The notes under the pieces were generated by a model. It had not been told where the DNA came from. It was given only the letters and a program-made list of their open reading frames with translations, and searched no databases. A stretch of DNA of 61,708 nucleotides from the NCBI GenBank assembly GCA_001799285.1, contig MGTD01000024.1:1-61708 (forward strand), in the 5' to 3' direction. Each line of letters starts with the position of its first letter. The stretch's first letter is position 1. The translations under genes and the position numbers were made by a program. Source of the stretch: Deltaproteobacteria bacterium RIFOXYD12_FULL_56_24 (GTDB lineage: Bacteria; Desulfobacterota; Desulfobulbia; Desulfobulbales; Desulfurivibrionaceae). This document shows, piece after piece, positions 1 to 7,646 of this stretch.

Positions 1-1
1 G

Positions 2-115
2 CAGCAGATGCTGCGATTACTTCAGCTCAATCTCTTTGAACGACGGGATTTACTGGCCTTGCTTAAGCCGCCAGAGCCACAACTTGTTGAATGTAGACAG
101 TTTTCTCTTTTTTAA
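2..115 (+). mobile_element. 3' end of an IS4-type transposase gene (partial)
   Basis: The open frame enters from the left edge and stops with TAA at 113-115. It encodes a 37-residue tail containing LRLLQLNLFERRDLLALL, which resembles the C-terminus of IS4-group transposases that carry an N-terminal DUF4372. Just after the stop, around 119-134, lies GAGACAGCAGTG, which could be the right terminal inverted repeat of the element. The left end is outside the window, so neither integrity nor the repeat can be confirmed. It implies an insertion bordering the TauE/usp operon. Confidence 0.65.
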
Positions 116-154
116 AAACTATGAGACAGCAGTGAAAAAAACTAAAAAATGAGC

Positions 155-949
155 TTAGTGGCTACCGCCACCCTTCTTGAAGATTGCGCCCACACCCAAG
201 CCGGCAAGCAAAGCGACAATAACAGCCATTACCCCATACAATCCTGCCTGATCAAAGGCCATTTTTGACAGTGCCGCAACCAACCCTGTACTCTTGACTT
301 CAATATTGGCCGAAGCCCGCTCTACCACCTTGCCGTTCCTGACGGCAACCACATTTACCGTATATATTCCCGGAGGCGCCTGATACGGCCAGGCAACATC
401 CACCTTATAGGTATTACCTTTTTCCCCGTGCTGGCGGACAATGGCGCCCTCCCGCATATCGTAGACATTCTCCTCCTTCTTGAATTTTAGGTACTCGTCG
501 AACCATTTTCCGTCCGCGGGATTCCCCTTGCTGTCTTCAATCCGGATATGGCCGCGCAGGGCGTCAAAGCCGAGCAGATTCCGGTTGAGTTCTGCCGCGT
601 CCAGAATACGGCTGAGATCGGCGGTACTGCTTAACAGATACACGCGAGGCGCATCCTTGAATTCAAGGGATCCCTTTTTCATCCAGACCAGACCGCCTAC
701 CTTTTCATAGTTTTTCAAGGCAGTATCAACCGGTTCGCTGGTGATGGTGACGACCAGGTCGTCGGTGCTCGCGCTCTGGCCGGTGATTGCCAATTGTGCG
801 CCATGATAGCTGAAGGTTATGGGAATAGTGTCCGGAGTGACCGAGCAGGTAAGCGCTTGGGCCGCGGGAACAGACAAGGTGGCAAGGCCAAACAGCGCCA
901 GAGCCATGGCCATGAAAAATCGGGGAGAATTCATGATGGCACGTTTCAT
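155..949 (-). CDS. TIGR02186 family membrane-anchored protein
   Basis: This 264-residue protein has an N-terminal signal peptide (about residues 1-33, ending near AAQA), a largely beta-rich extracytoplasmic region, and a single C-terminal transmembrane helix (GVMAVIVALLAGLGVGAIF) followed by a short basic tail. The layout and sequence match the TIGR02186/Alph_Pro_TM family, which is repeatedly found beside TauE/SafE exporters; its biochemical role is unknown. I chose the ATG at 949 because it lies one base after the TAA of the upstream exporter gene, which suggests translational coupling. An in-frame ATG six codons upstream would overlap that gene. It is the last gene of the usp-tauE operon. 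Confidence 0.75.
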   Translation of the reverse strand: MKRAIMNSPRFFMAMALALFGLATLSVPAAQALTCSVTPDTIPITFSYHGAQLAITGQSASTDDLVVTITSEPVDTALKNYEKVGGLVWMKKGSLEFKDAPRVYLLSSTADLSRILDAAELNRNLLGFDALRGHIRIEDSKGNPADGKWFDEYLKFKKEENVYDMREGAIVRQHGEKGNTYKVDVAWPYQAPPGIYTVNVVAVRNGKVVERASANIEVKSTGLVAALSKMAFDQAGLYGVMAVIVALLAGLGVGAIFKKGGGSH

Positions 950-950
950 T

Positions 951-1880
951 TTAATGGCCTCCCGCATAGGAAAGAAGAATGGCAGGCTCCATCACCAGTT
1001 CGAGAACAATCTTAACGGTGACGGCAAGGACGATGATGGAAAGGAGGATTTTCAACTGATCGCCATGGAGCTTACGACCCAGCACGGTGCCGATCTGGGC
1101 GCCGAACACGGAACCCACCAGGAGAATAATGGCCAGAATGAAATCAACCGTGTGATTGGAGTAGGCCTGGAGATAGGTAACCTCAATGCAGGTAAAAAGA
1201 ATCTGGAACAAGCTGGTTCCAACCACTACATGCATGGGCATCCGCAGCATGTAGATCATTACCGGCACCATGAGAAAGCCGCCACCGACCCCCATGATCG
1301 CGGCAAGCACCCCGACAAAGGTGCCAAGAAAAAGCGGAACCAGGGCTGAATGGGTGACCCCTGATTTTTCAAAGTAGGTCTGCATGGGCAGGGAGGCAAA
1401 AAATCCGCCCTTCTTTTCCCTCGGGTCAGCCGCCGAAGCAGCTGTCGCAGAAGCCTTCCTGGTTTTCCGCATGGCATTGAGGCTTTCAACGAACATGAAA
1501 CTGCCGACTCCACCCAGCATAACCACATAGGTCATCTTGATGAGAAAATCTGCGCCGCCGGTGGCCCGCAGGATCTTGATCACCTGTACCCCCGCTGCCC
1601 CGCCGACAAACCCACCGATCAGGAGAAAGAGGCCCATCTTGAAATCCACGTTGCCGAGGCGCCAGTGGGAAATGGTTCCGGAAGCGGAAGCAGCCACGAT
1701 CTGGTTAGCGTCCGTTGCCGCCGCAATTGTCGGCGGGATGCCGACCATCATCAAGAGCGGGGTCATGAGAAACCCCCCGCCCACGCCGAAAAGGCCGGAC
1801 AACAACCCGACAGCCAGTCCCAGGCCCATCACCACCAGATAATTTACACTGGTGAGGGCTATTGGCAAATACATATACAT
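951..1880 (-). CDS. TauE/SafE family anion (sulfite/sulfonate) exporter
   Basis: This is a 309-residue polytopic inner-membrane protein of the TauE/SafE (DUF81) family. It shows the internal duplication typical of the family: LLSGLFGVGGGFLMTPLLM near residue 30 and LAAIMGVGGGFLMVPVMIY near residue 195. About eight hydrophobic segments flank a charged cytoplasmic loop at roughly residues 140-165. Family members are proposed to export sulfite, sulfoacetate or related organosulfur anions; the substrate here is not shown by the sequence. The gene lies 16 bp downstream of the usp-like gene and is immediately followed by the TIGR02186 gene, a recurring trio that suggests one complex or pathway. Confidence 0.88.
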   Translation of the reverse strand: MYMYLPIALTSVNYLVVMGLGLAVGLLSGLFGVGGGFLMTPLLMMVGIPPTIAAATDANQIVAASASGTISHWRLGNVDFKMGLFLLIGGFVGGAAGVQVIKILRATGGADFLIKMTYVVMLGGVGSFMFVESLNAMRKTRKASATAASAADPREKKGGFFASLPMQTYFEKSGVTHSALVPLFLGTFVGVLAAIMGVGGGFLMVPVMIYMLRMPMHVVVGTSLFQILFTCIEVTYLQAYSNHTVDFILAIILLVGSVFGAQIGTVLGRKLHGDQLKILLSIIVLAVTVKIVLELVMEPAILLSYAGGH

Positions 1881-1896
1881 CTTCTTCCTCCCTTAC

Positions 1897-2451
1897 TCAT
1901 TTCTTGTTGTGTTGCAATACTGTTGAGAAAATGTCGGCCCTTTCACTATCCACCAGGGAAGATTCCCCCGGCATCACGGTCCGGGACCGTCTGTTAACCT
2001 CGGAAATAGCGTGCTCAAGGGTAGATGCGTCCCATGGAGTCATGACAACAGACCACAGGGCCGGCAAATACCAATTTTTATTGGTTTGAAGCTGTTTACG
2101 GAGCAGGTTGACCCAGGCGGTCTTACACTCAAACTCTTTTTTGTCGTTGACCCCGAGTACAAGGCAAAAGATCCGCTGGGCGCAGAGAAACCGGATCAGA
2201 GGCTCGCCCGTCAACCGTTCCAGGAGGTGTGGATGAATCCCCACCCCTGCCTGGTTACCAAGTCCGGTTGCCAGAGCAACGAATTGTTCCTGCCTCTCCC
2301 GGGCACCCACCCTCTTTCTTTCGCCCTTTCGCTTCGCCTTGCAAACGGCGTGCAGAATTGCATTGGTACGCTGGGCAAGTTCAACGGCATGGACGGTGGC
2401 GGAAAGATCGGCGCTGGAGCCAGTCAGGAGGAGTGCGATACCAGCTTCCAT
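1897..2451 (-). CDS. Universal-stress-protein-like cytoplasmic protein
   Basis: The 184-residue product starts with a hydrophobic strand (GIALLLTGSSADLSATVHAV) and continues with alternating helices and strands. One strand, IRFLCAQRIFCLVLGV, is placed like the 'IVVGS' strand of universal stress proteins. The usual glycine-rich ATP-binding loop is not evident, so it may be a divergent, non-ATP-binding member. The start is supported by GAGGAG five bases upstream. It is the first gene of the usp-tauE-TIGR02186 operon, about 38 bases downstream of the predicted start point of a sigma-54 promoter. The family assignment is moderate; the operon position is clear. Confidence 0.55.
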   Translation of the reverse strand: MEAGIALLLTGSSADLSATVHAVELAQRTNAILHAVCKAKRKGERKRVGARERQEQFVALATGLGNQAGVGIHPHLLERLTGEPLIRFLCAQRIFCLVLGVNDKKEFECKTAWVNLLRKQLQTNKNWYLPALWSVVMTPWDASTLEHAISEVNRRSRTVMPGESSLVDSERADIFSTVLQHNKK

Positions 2452-2500
2452 GGACGCTCCTCGGATACCTGTTCAAGCGGTCGTTACGGCAGCGCAAGCT

Positions 2501-2516
2501 AGCAGGAATCATGCCA
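2501..2516 (-). promoter_or_regulatory. Sigma-54 (-24/-12) promoter of the usp-tauE operon
   Basis: Read on the minus strand the site is TGGCATGATTCCTGCT. The invariant GG and GC dinucleotides are separated by exactly 10 bases, and the site matches the consensus TGGCACG-N4-TTGCA well. Transcription would begin near 2490, about 40 bases upstream of the ATG at 2451. A sigma-54-dependent activator gene lies directly upstream (2695-4059), which supports the call. Confidence 0.7.
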
Positions 2517-2536
2517 CGGACACTATCTTATTGTTA

Positions 2537-2610
2537 TTGCGTATTTTAATTAAATAGGAAGAAAAACAACCGGCTCGCGACTGTTCATAGTTGAAACATA
2601 AAATACGTAA
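2537..2610. promoter_or_regulatory. Inverted repeat, candidate activator-binding sites
   Basis: TTGCGTATTTTA at 2537-2548 is repeated in inverted orientation as TAAAATACGTAA at 2599-2610 (11 of 12 positions match, 50 bp between the arms). The arms lie about 45-60 and 110-120 bases upstream of the predicted sigma-54 start point. The distal arm is in the usual enhancer range for an NtrC-type activator. Which protein binds is inferred only from the neighbouring regulator gene. Confidence 0.4.
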
Positions 2611-2694
2611 CCCATTGTTTTTAGTGATTTTAAGCAAGTGCAACAAGTGTTTCAAAGGGAAACAGCGCGGCAGGAAGAACCATGCGAAACGCGG

Positions 2695-4059
2695 CTATCT
2701 CTCGGAAAACAGGTTGAGTTCCTTGAGACGCCGCCACAAGGTGGTGCGGGAGATGCCGAGCAGGTGGGCGGTTTCGGTCTGGTTGAAGCCGGTGCGACGA
2801 TACACCTCGGTGATATGCTCCTGTTCCAGCGCCTTGAGATGCTGAGCATTTTTTTCCGGAATCGCCGGCTGGTTTTCGGCGAAAAAGATGTCCGGCGGAA
2901 GATCCCTGGCCGTGAGCACCGGCTCCCGGGAAAGGGCAACCGCCCGCTCCACGATGTTCTGCAGCTCCCGGACGTTGCCGGGGAAGGTGTAGGTAGAGAG
3001 CACCCCCAGAAAATCCGCGCCGATTTTCGGTACGGGCTTGCCGAACTGGGTGGCGATGAGAGTGACAAAATGTTCCACCAGCAGCGGAATATCTTCCTGC
3101 CGCTTGCGCAGCGGCGGGATATTGATCATCACCACCTTGAGCCGGTAAAAAAGATCCTGGCGAAACTCACCGGCGGCGATCATCTTCTCGATATCCCGGT
3201 TGGTTGCGGCAATAAGCCGCACATTGATGCTGACCGGAGCGACACCGCCCACCCGCAACAGGGTCCTCTCCTGGATAACACGCAGCAGCTTGACCTGCAT
3301 GGGGATGGGCATCTCGCCGACCTCATCGAGAAAAACCGTGCCACCATTGGCTGCCTCAAGCAACCCCGGCTTGGTGCTCCCCGCCCCGGTAAACGCGCCC
3401 TTTTCATGACCAAAAAGCTCGTTGGCCACCAGCTCTTCGCTGAAAGCCCCGCAGTTGAAAGAGATAAAAAGATGCTGGCCGCGGCCGCTAGTGCTGTGGA
3501 GAGCCCTTGCCACCAGCTCCTTGCCGGTGCCGCTTTCTCCCTGGATAAGCACGTTGCAATTGAGCGGCGCGATCTGGCGGATGGTTTTGAAGATTTCCTG
3601 CATGGCCGAAGCGCGGCCAATGATCCCGGCAAAACGGTCGACCAGCCCCGTGTCCGCAAGAGGCTGGCCGGATTTGCCGGAATGGTGCAAGGCGTCACTG
3701 ATGGTGTTGCGCAATTCCTCAAGCCTGAAGGGCTTGGCCAGATAATGAAAGGCCCCGGCCTTCATGGCCTGCACCGCATGATCAACGGCGGCATAGCCGG
3801 TCATCATGATGACCTTGGTCTGGGGGGCCAGCATGGTGACCCGCTGGAGGATTTCCATGCCGTCCGCATCGGCAAGCCGGACATCGGAGAGCAGCACCTC
3901 GGGCGGCTGCCCGGTAATCCTGGCCAACGCTTCACCCGCGGAAATAAAACCCTCCACCTCGTAGCCGTCCTTACTCAGGGCCTGGACCAGGCGGCGGACC
4001 GTGACGATTTCATCGTCAAGGATATAGATGCGTGGTTTTGGGTGGGCGTTATCTGCCAT
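2695..4059 (-). CDS. Sigma-54-dependent response regulator (NtrC family)
   Basis: The 454-residue protein has three domains in order. A receiver domain (about 8-125) has acidic residues DDE near 15-17 and the likely phosphorylated Asp59 in LLSDVRLAD. An AAA+ domain (about 150-390) has Walker A GESGTGKE, the sigma-54 contact loop GAFTGA and Walker B GGTVFLDEVGE. A C-terminal Fis-type helix-turn-helix (QTETAHLLGISRTTLWRRL) binds DNA. It therefore activates sigma-54 RNA polymerase when phosphorylated. No sensor kinase gene is adjacent, so it is an orphan in this window. The gene reads towards the usp-tauE operon, whose upstream region carries a sigma-54 promoter and an inverted repeat, making that operon the obvious candidate target. 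Confidence 0.93.
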   Translation of the reverse strand: MADNAHPKPRIYILDDEIVTVRRLVQALSKDGYEVEGFISAGEALARITGQPPEVLLSDVRLADADGMEILQRVTMLAPQTKVIMMTGYAAVDHAVQAMKAGAFHYLAKPFRLEELRNTISDALHHSGKSGQPLADTGLVDRFAGIIGRASAMQEIFKTIRQIAPLNCNVLIQGESGTGKELVARALHSTSGRGQHLFISFNCGAFSEELVANELFGHEKGAFTGAGSTKPGLLEAANGGTVFLDEVGEMPIPMQVKLLRVIQERTLLRVGGVAPVSINVRLIAATNRDIEKMIAAGEFRQDLFYRLKVVMINIPPLRKRQEDIPLLVEHFVTLIATQFGKPVPKIGADFLGVLSTYTFPGNVRELQNIVERAVALSREPVLTARDLPPDIFFAENQPAIPEKNAQHLKALEQEHITEVYRRTGFNQTETAHLLGISRTTLWRRLKELNLFSER

Positions 4060-4244
4060 GGAAAAATATATTCCAAAAAAATATTGAGGACGGAAGTTGC
4101 GGGAATTTCATCCTGAGCCGACCACGCCAACCTAGCACGCTCCTCCAAACCTTGCAAATCGATTTTTTTTTTGCAAAGTCAGGACAGCAAACGAATAGCG
4201 ATCCTTTGAATCACGTGACATAAGCTCTAGGCAGACTTTGAGGG

Positions 4245-4273
4245 TTGACGATCTCTCGGGAAAGATTCATATT
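4245..4273 (+). promoter_or_regulatory. Possible sigma-70 promoter of the small zinc-ribbon frame
   Basis: TTGACG (4245-4250) and CATATT (4268-4273) are separated by 17 bases. Transcription would start at about 4280-4282, essentially on the ATG at 4282, so the message would be leaderless. This fits the absence of a Shine-Dalgarno sequence before that ATG. The -10 element is weak (4 of 6). Confidence 0.35.
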
Positions 4274-4281
4274 CCCTCATC

Positions 4282-4485
4282 ATGTCTACCACCACACCAA
4301 CCGCCTCCGATGGCCCGGAACCGCGCCTTATCTGCCTCTTCTGCGGCGGCAAGGCGCTTCTTGCCGGTCGCTGACACAACGCCAGAGTACTCTGCACGGC
4401 GTGCGGAATGGAATCTTCGGCAAAACTCCATCGAGAGCAGATCGAACACTGGCAGGAAGAGGTCAGCCGCAACCTGGGACACTAA
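4282..4485 (+). pseudogene. Small Lar-like zinc-ribbon frame with in-frame TGA
   Basis: From ATG 4282 to TAA 4483-4485 the frame has 67 codons, one of which is TGA (4372-4374, codon 31). Before it is ICLFCGGKALLAGR and after it HNARVLCTACGMESSAK, so two CxxC pairs lie on either side of the TGA with normal zinc-ribbon spacing, followed by a helical tail (LHREQIEHWQEEVSRNLGH). The pattern resembles small Lar-type restriction-alleviation zinc ribbons. Either a CGA arginine codon mutated to TGA, or TGA is read as selenocysteine. A possible stem-loop (ACGCC/GGCGT around 4379-4403) follows the TGA. It lies convergent with the ClC gene. Confidence 0.45.
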
Positions 4486-4515
4486 CCGTCATGCCTGCGA
4501 AGGCGGGAATGACGG
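4486..4515. repeat. Short palindromic repeat at the ClC gene end
   Basis: CCGTCAT and ATGACGG flank a GC-rich inner stem (CCTGC/GGCGGG, loop GAA). This is the widespread bacterial 'CGTCATTCCCGC'-type intergenic palindrome. It provides the stop codon and last residues of the ClC gene on the minus strand and sits between two convergent frames. Confidence 0.7.
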
Positions 4516-6267
4516 GGAAATCCTCTCGCTGATCCCCCGCCGGAGCACCTCTTTGTTATAGGCGGCGATGGCCTCGCGGCGCTTGAGCATTCCCACCACC
4601 CAGCGGTTGTCCTCCGCCTCCACCACCGGAATCTCCTCCAGCCCCTTGGTGTCAAAAAGAGCCATGGCGGTGTAGAGATTATCTTCCGGGGTGAGGACAA
4701 CGACCTTGCGGGTGCAAATATCCCCCACCCTGGCGGAAAGCCGCTGTTTCTCGTCATGCAGGATGCTTTTCACGTCCTGCAGCGAGACAACCCCGGTCAT
4801 CCTGCCGCTCTCATCGACCACCGGGAAATAAAAGCTGTCCTTGGCCAGGCTGAAGATTGTCAGCAACTGATCCACGTTGGCCTGTTCGCTGATAAAATCC
4901 ACTTCCTCGCTGATAACCTTGCCAACCTTGATGGATTTCATCACCGAAATCTCCCGGCCCTCATGGAGATCAATGCCGTCCCGGCTGAAATCCACGGTGT
5001 CGATGGAGTCCGGATTAAGACGGGCGGCAACCACTGTGCCGATGATGCTGGCGAGCATGATGGGGACGATGATGAGATAGTTGCCGGTCATCTCAAAAAG
5101 CAGAAAGATGGCGGTAAGTGGCGCATGGGTGGCGGCGGCGAGAAAAGCGCCGATCCCCACCGCCGCGTAGGCGCCGGGATTGGCGGTATACTGGGGCAAG
5201 AGGCTATGGGCTACGGAGCCAAAAGCTCCGCCGGTAACAGCGCCGATAAAAAGGGCGGGGGCGAACACCCCGCCCGCGCCGCCGGAACCCAAAGTAAGGG
5301 CGGTGGCCGTAATCTTGCAAAAAATCAGCACGGCCATCACCCAGAGTACCCCATGCCCCGCCAGCACCTCCTCCAGGTATTGATAACCGTCGCCCATGAT
5401 CTGGGGAAAACCGATGGCCAGCACGCCGAGAGCCAGGGCGCCGAGCAGAGGCTTAAGCTGCTGCGGCAAGCGAAGCGCGGCAAAACGGTCACGGATTGTA
5501 TAAAATACCTGGATGTGCAGCACCGCCACCAGTCCCATGAGTACGCCCATCAGCGAATAAAGCGGCATCTCTACCAGGGAGTTAACCATTTCGTAAGCCG
5601 GGATGGGAAAGGCCGGCGAGTCGCCATAATAGCCGCGGGAAACAACGGTAGCCATGGCCGAGGAAACCACCAGGGCGGCGAAGGAGCCGATTTCGTAGGT
5701 GCCCAGCAGGACGATCTCGGCGGCGAAAAAGACCCCGGCAATGGGGGCGTTGAACATGGCCGCCACCCCGCCCGCGCAACCGGCGGCGATAAAGACCTTC
5801 ATCCGGCTGCCGGAAACCCGGAAAAACTGACCGATCTGCGAGCCCACTGACCCTCCCACCTGGGCAATGGGCCCCTCGACCCCGGCTGAGCCGCCGGAGC
5901 CGATGGTCAGGGCGCAGGAAAGAATTTTAAGGGGAATGGTCCGCAGCCGGATGATCCCGCCCTCCAGGTTGACCTGGCGCAGGAATTTCGGGAAGCCGTA
6001 GCCGTTGATCTCGCCGGGAAAAAGCAGGGAAAGGGGGATGAGCAGCAGCATGCCGCAGAGGGGAATCAGCGGCAAAAGCAAAAGATACCACCCGCCCTTG
6101 GCCAGCCCCAACAGGGCGGAGCCGCCGACAAAAACAGTCTCATGGACCAGGGCAACGGTGGCGCGAAAGAGAATATTCGCCGCCCCGGCCAGCAGGCCGA
6201 TACCGGCGGCAATGGCTAGTACCCGGAAATTCTCGCCCGGCATGATTCTCCTGATCCTAGTCTTCAT
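4489..6267 (-). CDS. ClC-type chloride channel/antiporter with CBS pair
   Basis: The 592-residue membrane protein has the ClC signatures. GSGGSAGVEGP (about 122-132) corresponds to the GSGIP...GREGP selectivity filter with the gating glutamate retained. GSGGAGGVFAPALFIG (about 328-343) is the GKxFGPxxxxG-like region. The C-terminal third (about 440-580) is a pair of CBS domains that probably bind adenine nucleotides and control gating. It moves chloride or other small anions, by channel or proton-exchange mechanism. The start overlaps the stop of the dGTPase gene by four bases (ATGA). The last few codons come from a palindromic repeat, so the native C-terminus may have been altered. Confidence 0.92.
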   Translation of the reverse strand: MKTRIRRIMPGENFRVLAIAAGIGLLAGAANILFRATVALVHETVFVGGSALLGLAKGGWYLLLLPLIPLCGMLLLIPLSLLFPGEINGYGFPKFLRQVNLEGGIIRLRTIPLKILSCALTIGSGGSAGVEGPIAQVGGSVGSQIGQFFRVSGSRMKVFIAAGCAGGVAAMFNAPIAGVFFAAEIVLLGTYEIGSFAALVVSSAMATVVSRGYYGDSPAFPIPAYEMVNSLVEMPLYSLMGVLMGLVAVLHIQVFYTIRDRFAALRLPQQLKPLLGALALGVLAIGFPQIMGDGYQYLEEVLAGHGVLWVMAVLIFCKITATALTLGSGGAGGVFAPALFIGAVTGGAFGSVAHSLLPQYTANPGAYAAVGIGAFLAAATHAPLTAIFLLFEMTGNYLIIVPIMLASIIGTVVAARLNPDSIDTVDFSRDGIDLHEGREISVMKSIKVGKVISEEVDFISEQANVDQLLTIFSLAKDSFYFPVVDESGRMTGVVSLQDVKSILHDEKQRLSARVGDICTRKVVVLTPEDNLYTAMALFDTKGLEEIPVVEAEDNRWVVGMLKRREAIAAYNKEVLRRGISERISPSFPPSQA

Positions 6268-7427
6268 GCCTTCTCCGGGGTCTCACAGCCCAGTTGTCGT
6301 GCCTGGCGCAGAAAATACGCATCAGTCATCCCGGCGATAAAATCCCGCGTCATGACAACCGGCTGCCTCCCCTTGGGGTATTCCCCGCCCTGTTCCAGGA
6401 GAAAATTCTCATACAGTTCCGCCTGGGGCTGCTGCCTGGCAAACTGTTCAAGACAGGAAGCAAACAACACCCGGTAACAGTTGCTGATCCTGGCCAGCCC
6501 CTTCTTGATGGCCGGGTTCAGGTAGATGCGCTGGTAATTGAATTCCTTCAGCTCCCTCAGCCCCTCGGAAACCTCCTCGCTGAAGGCGATGGCCCCATCC
6601 TCAAGGCCGTTGCCGAGCAGATCAGTCACCAACCGATAGACCATGCTGCCATTGGTTCGGCCAAAGATTTCCTGACAGCGCACAGGGATATCCTCCCTGC
6701 GAATGAGCTTAAGTTCAATGGCATCCTCGATATCCCTGCCGATATAGGCAATGGTGTCGGCGAAACGAACCACGCACCCTTCCATGGTCATGGGGACCAG
6801 TTCCCCGGCAGGGTCAAGACCCTTGGCCGCGCCCTGCAGGTCGAAATCGGCAAAGGTCTTGCCGCGCTGGGGCGCAAGCATGCGGTTGTGGATCTCCCCG
6901 TCGTGGCACATGATGCCGTCCAGGGTTTGCAGGGTCAGGTTCCAGCCCCTCCCCTGCCGTTCGATGCGTTCCAAAAACTCGATGCTTTGCAGGTTGTGCT
7001 GGAACGACGGCAAGCCATGCTCACGGCAGAGGTTGTCGAGAATCTTTTCTCCATCGTGGCCAAACGGAGGATGGCCGATATCGTGGCCCAAGGCGATGGC
7101 CTCGATGAGATCCTCGTTCAGTCGCAGATAGCGGCCAATGGTCCGGCCAATCTTCGAAACCAGCTGCACATGCAAAACCCGGTGGGTGATATGGTCGTTT
7201 TTGACCAGGGAGAAGACCTGGGTTTTGTCGATATAGCGGGTATAGGCCCGGGAATGCAGAACCCGGTCTCCGTCCACGGCAAAGGGTTGGCGGTGGTCCT
7301 GCCCCTCCTCGGGGTGCCGCCTGATGCCTTCCCTGCTTAGGGTGGCAAGCGGCGACAACCGGTCGGCCTCAAGGGCGTCCAGCTGGTTTTTCAAGGCAAG
7401 TAAATGCGGCGTAGTCAGATGACGCAT
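6264..7427 (-). CDS. dgt: dGTPase-like HD-domain dNTP triphosphohydrolase
   Basis: This is a 387-residue HD-superfamily protein. Metal-binding residues are seen in the region VKNDHITHRVLHV and in HDIGHPPFGHDGE (about residue 115-127), the hallmark of dGTP triphosphohydrolase-like enzymes. RAYTRYIDKTQVF just before is also typical (the RRL..KTQV region). These enzymes cut dGTP, or dNTPs generally, to the nucleoside and tripolyphosphate. The length is that of the shorter, type 2 family. It is the first gene of a two-gene operon with the ClC gene and is divergent from the histone-deacetylase-like gene. Confidence 0.88.
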   Translation of the reverse strand: MRHLTTPHLLALKNQLDALEADRLSPLATLSREGIRRHPEEGQDHRQPFAVDGDRVLHSRAYTRYIDKTQVFSLVKNDHITHRVLHVQLVSKIGRTIGRYLRLNEDLIEAIALGHDIGHPPFGHDGEKILDNLCREHGLPSFQHNLQSIEFLERIERQGRGWNLTLQTLDGIMCHDGEIHNRMLAPQRGKTFADFDLQGAAKGLDPAGELVPMTMEGCVVRFADTIAYIGRDIEDAIELKLIRREDIPVRCQEIFGRTNGSMVYRLVTDLLGNGLEDGAIAFSEEVSEGLRELKEFNYQRIYLNPAIKKGLARISNCYRVLFASCLEQFARQQPQAELYENFLLEQGGEYPKGRQPVVMTRDFIAGMTDAYFLRQARQLGCETPEKA

Positions 7428-7568
7428 GGTGTTATGATCCGGTGGTTACGTGGGCAGGAAAAAAAGGTGATGAAGTATATCCCAGCAATCCCATCCGCAC
7501 AATGCCTTGTCGCTTTCAGGCCCCAATAAACCAGGCAATTCCCACCTGATCATTTTCCCCGTGCGATT

Positions 7569-7598
7569 TTCAGATAATTAGGCAACAATACCTATAAA
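7569..7598 (+). promoter_or_regulatory. Possible sigma-70 promoter of the acyl-CoA module
   Basis: TTCAGA (7569-7574) and TATAAA (7593-7598) are separated by 18 bases, about 50 bases upstream of the GTG at 7647, within the 219-bp region between the divergent dgt and hydrolase genes. The -35 is weak. Confidence 0.33.
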
Positions 7599-7646
7599 GA
7601 CAATTTGCAAGTACTACGCAATTTTTCCCCCTGATGAGGATGCCCG

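Noticed and set aside
2638-4116. Long open frame on the plus strand opposite the sigma-54 regulator gene (492 codons)
   Set aside because: It mirrors the regulator gene, has no recognisable domain, and its composition is that of a GC-rich antisense shadow. The opposite strand has every expected motif of an NtrC-type protein.
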